Part shown: piece after piece, positions 32,079 to 32,807 of the stretch
Position numbering within the stretch: the first letter of the stretch is position 1
How the letters are laid out: the number at the start of each line of letters is the position of its first letter
Assembly: GCA_025449645.1 (NCBI GenBank)
Contig: JANWIY010000028.1
Span: 1 to 32,807, forward strand
Source: Chitinophagaceae bacterium
GTDB lineage: Bacteria; Bacteroidota; Bacteroidia; Chitinophagales; Chitinophagaceae
Direction: 5' to 3'
DNA: 32,807 bases
The notes under the pieces: model-generated
The model's database searches: none
What the model was told of the DNA's origin: nothing
The model's input: the letters and a program-made list of their open reading frames with translations, nothing else
Position numbers and translations under genes: made by a program

Positions 32079-32588
32079 TTAATCCTTCGGGGCAAACCCG
32101 TTCAGGATCGTATCTACTTTTTGATTTCCTTCAAAATGCGTGATGTATTGCCCCTTCTTATTGTATAAAGCGAGATAAGGAAGATTTTGCATTTTGAAAT
32201 AGGGAGGAAGAAAATATTTCTCATCCCGTCCCATCAGGATATTCTGATGATCGCTGATGCGGTAATAAGTATAGAAACTTTTCATTTCATCGAATGGCTG
32301 AAAAGTGGCCATCACGATTTCGATATCTTTGAATTTATCAAAATCGGCCAGAATATCCTGCACCTGATGTTTACAATGTTCGCATTCCGGGCTGAAAAAT
32401 ATCAGCAGAATCCTGCGGTTCTTTTTGATTTCGGACTTGGTCACATAATGCACACTGTCCACTTCCAGCAAACGTATGGGCGGGAAATCAGGATTTTTTA
32501 AATAGCCTGGCCCGGAAGGCGTGGATGTCTGAGCCTGCAGGCTGAACAGAAAAAACAAACCGGCGATCACGGCTAACACTCTTTTCAT
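32079..32588 (-). CDS. Secreted thioredoxin-fold protein
   Basis: About 169 residues with a signal peptide (MKRVLAVIAGLFFLFSLQA-Q). A thioredoxin-like domain follows: RILLIFFSPECEHCKHQVQDIL with the active-site pair CEHC (Cys69 and Cys72), IEIVMATFQP, and QNLPYLALYNKKGQYITHFEG with the cis-proline. The redox-active pair suggests a periplasmic thiol oxidoreductase or reductant of the TlpA/AhpC-TSA type; partner unknown. Start is uncertain: the ATG at 32603 (MKISRMKRV) is also possible, and the frame stays open to 32675, but only 32588 or 32603 gives a clean signal peptide. It is divergent from efp. Confidence 0.85.
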   Translation of the reverse strand: MKRVLAVIAGLFFLFSLQAQTSTPSGPGYLKNPDFPPIRLLEVDSVHYVTKSEIKKNRRILLIFFSPECEHCKHQVQDILADFDKFKDIEIVMATFQPFDEMKSFYTYYRISDHQNILMGRDEKYFLPPYFKMQNLPYLALYNKKGQYITHFEGNQKVDTILNGFAPKD

Positions 32589-32651
32589 TCGGGATATTTT
32601 CATAAAAATAAAGCAAAATCGGCGATGCCCCAACTTGGTTCCTAAAGCCGC

Positions 32652-32683
32652 TTTGCAGGAAAGCGCAAAAACCATTAGTTTTG
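32652..32683 (+). promoter_or_regulatory. Strong promoter of efp
   Basis: TTTG (32652-32655), a 20-bp gap, then TAGTTTTG (32676-32683), an exact Bacteroidota promoter. It lies 52 bp before the ATG at 32736. Confidence 0.75.
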
Positions 32684-32735
32684 TCGCCCTTTAAGGATAA
32701 GATTTATTATACAGGTAAACTGATCATAACATATC

Positions 32736-32807
32736 ATGGCAAATAGAGCAGACATCAGCCGCGGGCTTATCATTAAACTGGATGGAAGCCTCTATACAGT
32801 GATTGAT
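32736..32807 (+). CDS. efp: Elongation factor P, N-terminal part, cut by window edge
   Basis: Only the first 24 codons are in the window: MANRADISRGLIIKLDGSLYTVID. This matches the N-terminal KOW-like beta barrel of EF-P (usual start MAxxxDIxxG, then xxxxGxLYxVxxF). EF-P rescues ribosomes stalled on polyproline. A full Bacteroidota promoter precedes it. Identification rests on this short stretch and is good but not final. YebC, also linked to polyproline translation, lies 9 kb away in the same window. Confidence 0.85.
   Translation, partial: MANRADISRGLIIKLDGSLYTVID

Overview
The window comes from a member of the Bacteroidota, most likely near the Chitinophagales or Sphingobacteriales. Grounds: a type IX secretion (T9SS) gene pair (PorU2/PorV2 type), tandem DUF1573 proteins, a fused E1 alpha/beta 2-oxoacid dehydrogenase, and repeated Bacteroidota-type promoters (-7 box TAnnTTTG, several with a TTG -33 box 19-21 bp upstream). 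No plasmid, phage, IS or CRISPR signature was seen. The species is not identifiable from sequence alone.

Layout. 1-7287 (minus strand): C-truncated GT-C-type membrane glycosyltransferase, then the C25-peptidase porU2 and the beta-barrel porV2, which lies upstream in the operon. 7350-8809 (plus): tyrS and tRNA-Gln(UUG). 8937-14521: an accessory-looking block between two tRNA-Gln genes, holding a lipoprotein, a secreted membrane-anchored TPR-CHAT protease, a repeat-rich noncoding spacer, and a convergent pair of ECF-like sigma factor and TPR-bearing membrane anti-sigma candidate. 14722-14792: tRNA-Gln(CUG) with a terminator. 15005-17434: MacB/FtsX-type ABC permease. 17644-19965 (minus): class I aminotransferase and two DUF1573 proteins. 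20082-22475: fused E1. 22481-22661: inverted repeats and a palindrome. 22647-25071 (minus): yebC and an amino acid permease. 25319-29701 (plus): dicarboxylate/amino acid symporter, DedA protein, MFS transporter, GT9 glycosyltransferase. 29710-30888 (minus): two paralogous secreted proteins built of exact octapeptide repeats. 31041-31970 (minus): mdh. 32079-32588 (minus): thioredoxin-fold protein. 32736 to the edge (plus): start of efp.

How parts may work together. porV2 and porU2 form an outer-membrane sortase pair. In the 9.0-14.5 kb block, the predicted topology puts the CHAT protease and the TPR domain of the anti-sigma candidate in the same compartment (periplasm). This suggests a proteolytic signalling circuit that releases a sigma factor, loosely comparable to the TPR-CHAT/Csx30/RpoE logic of craspase but extracytoplasmic and without CRISPR parts. 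This is inference. It is the best candidate here for an undescribed system, followed by the octapeptide-repeat proteins and a bipartite GTAACC element with exact 21-bp spacing.
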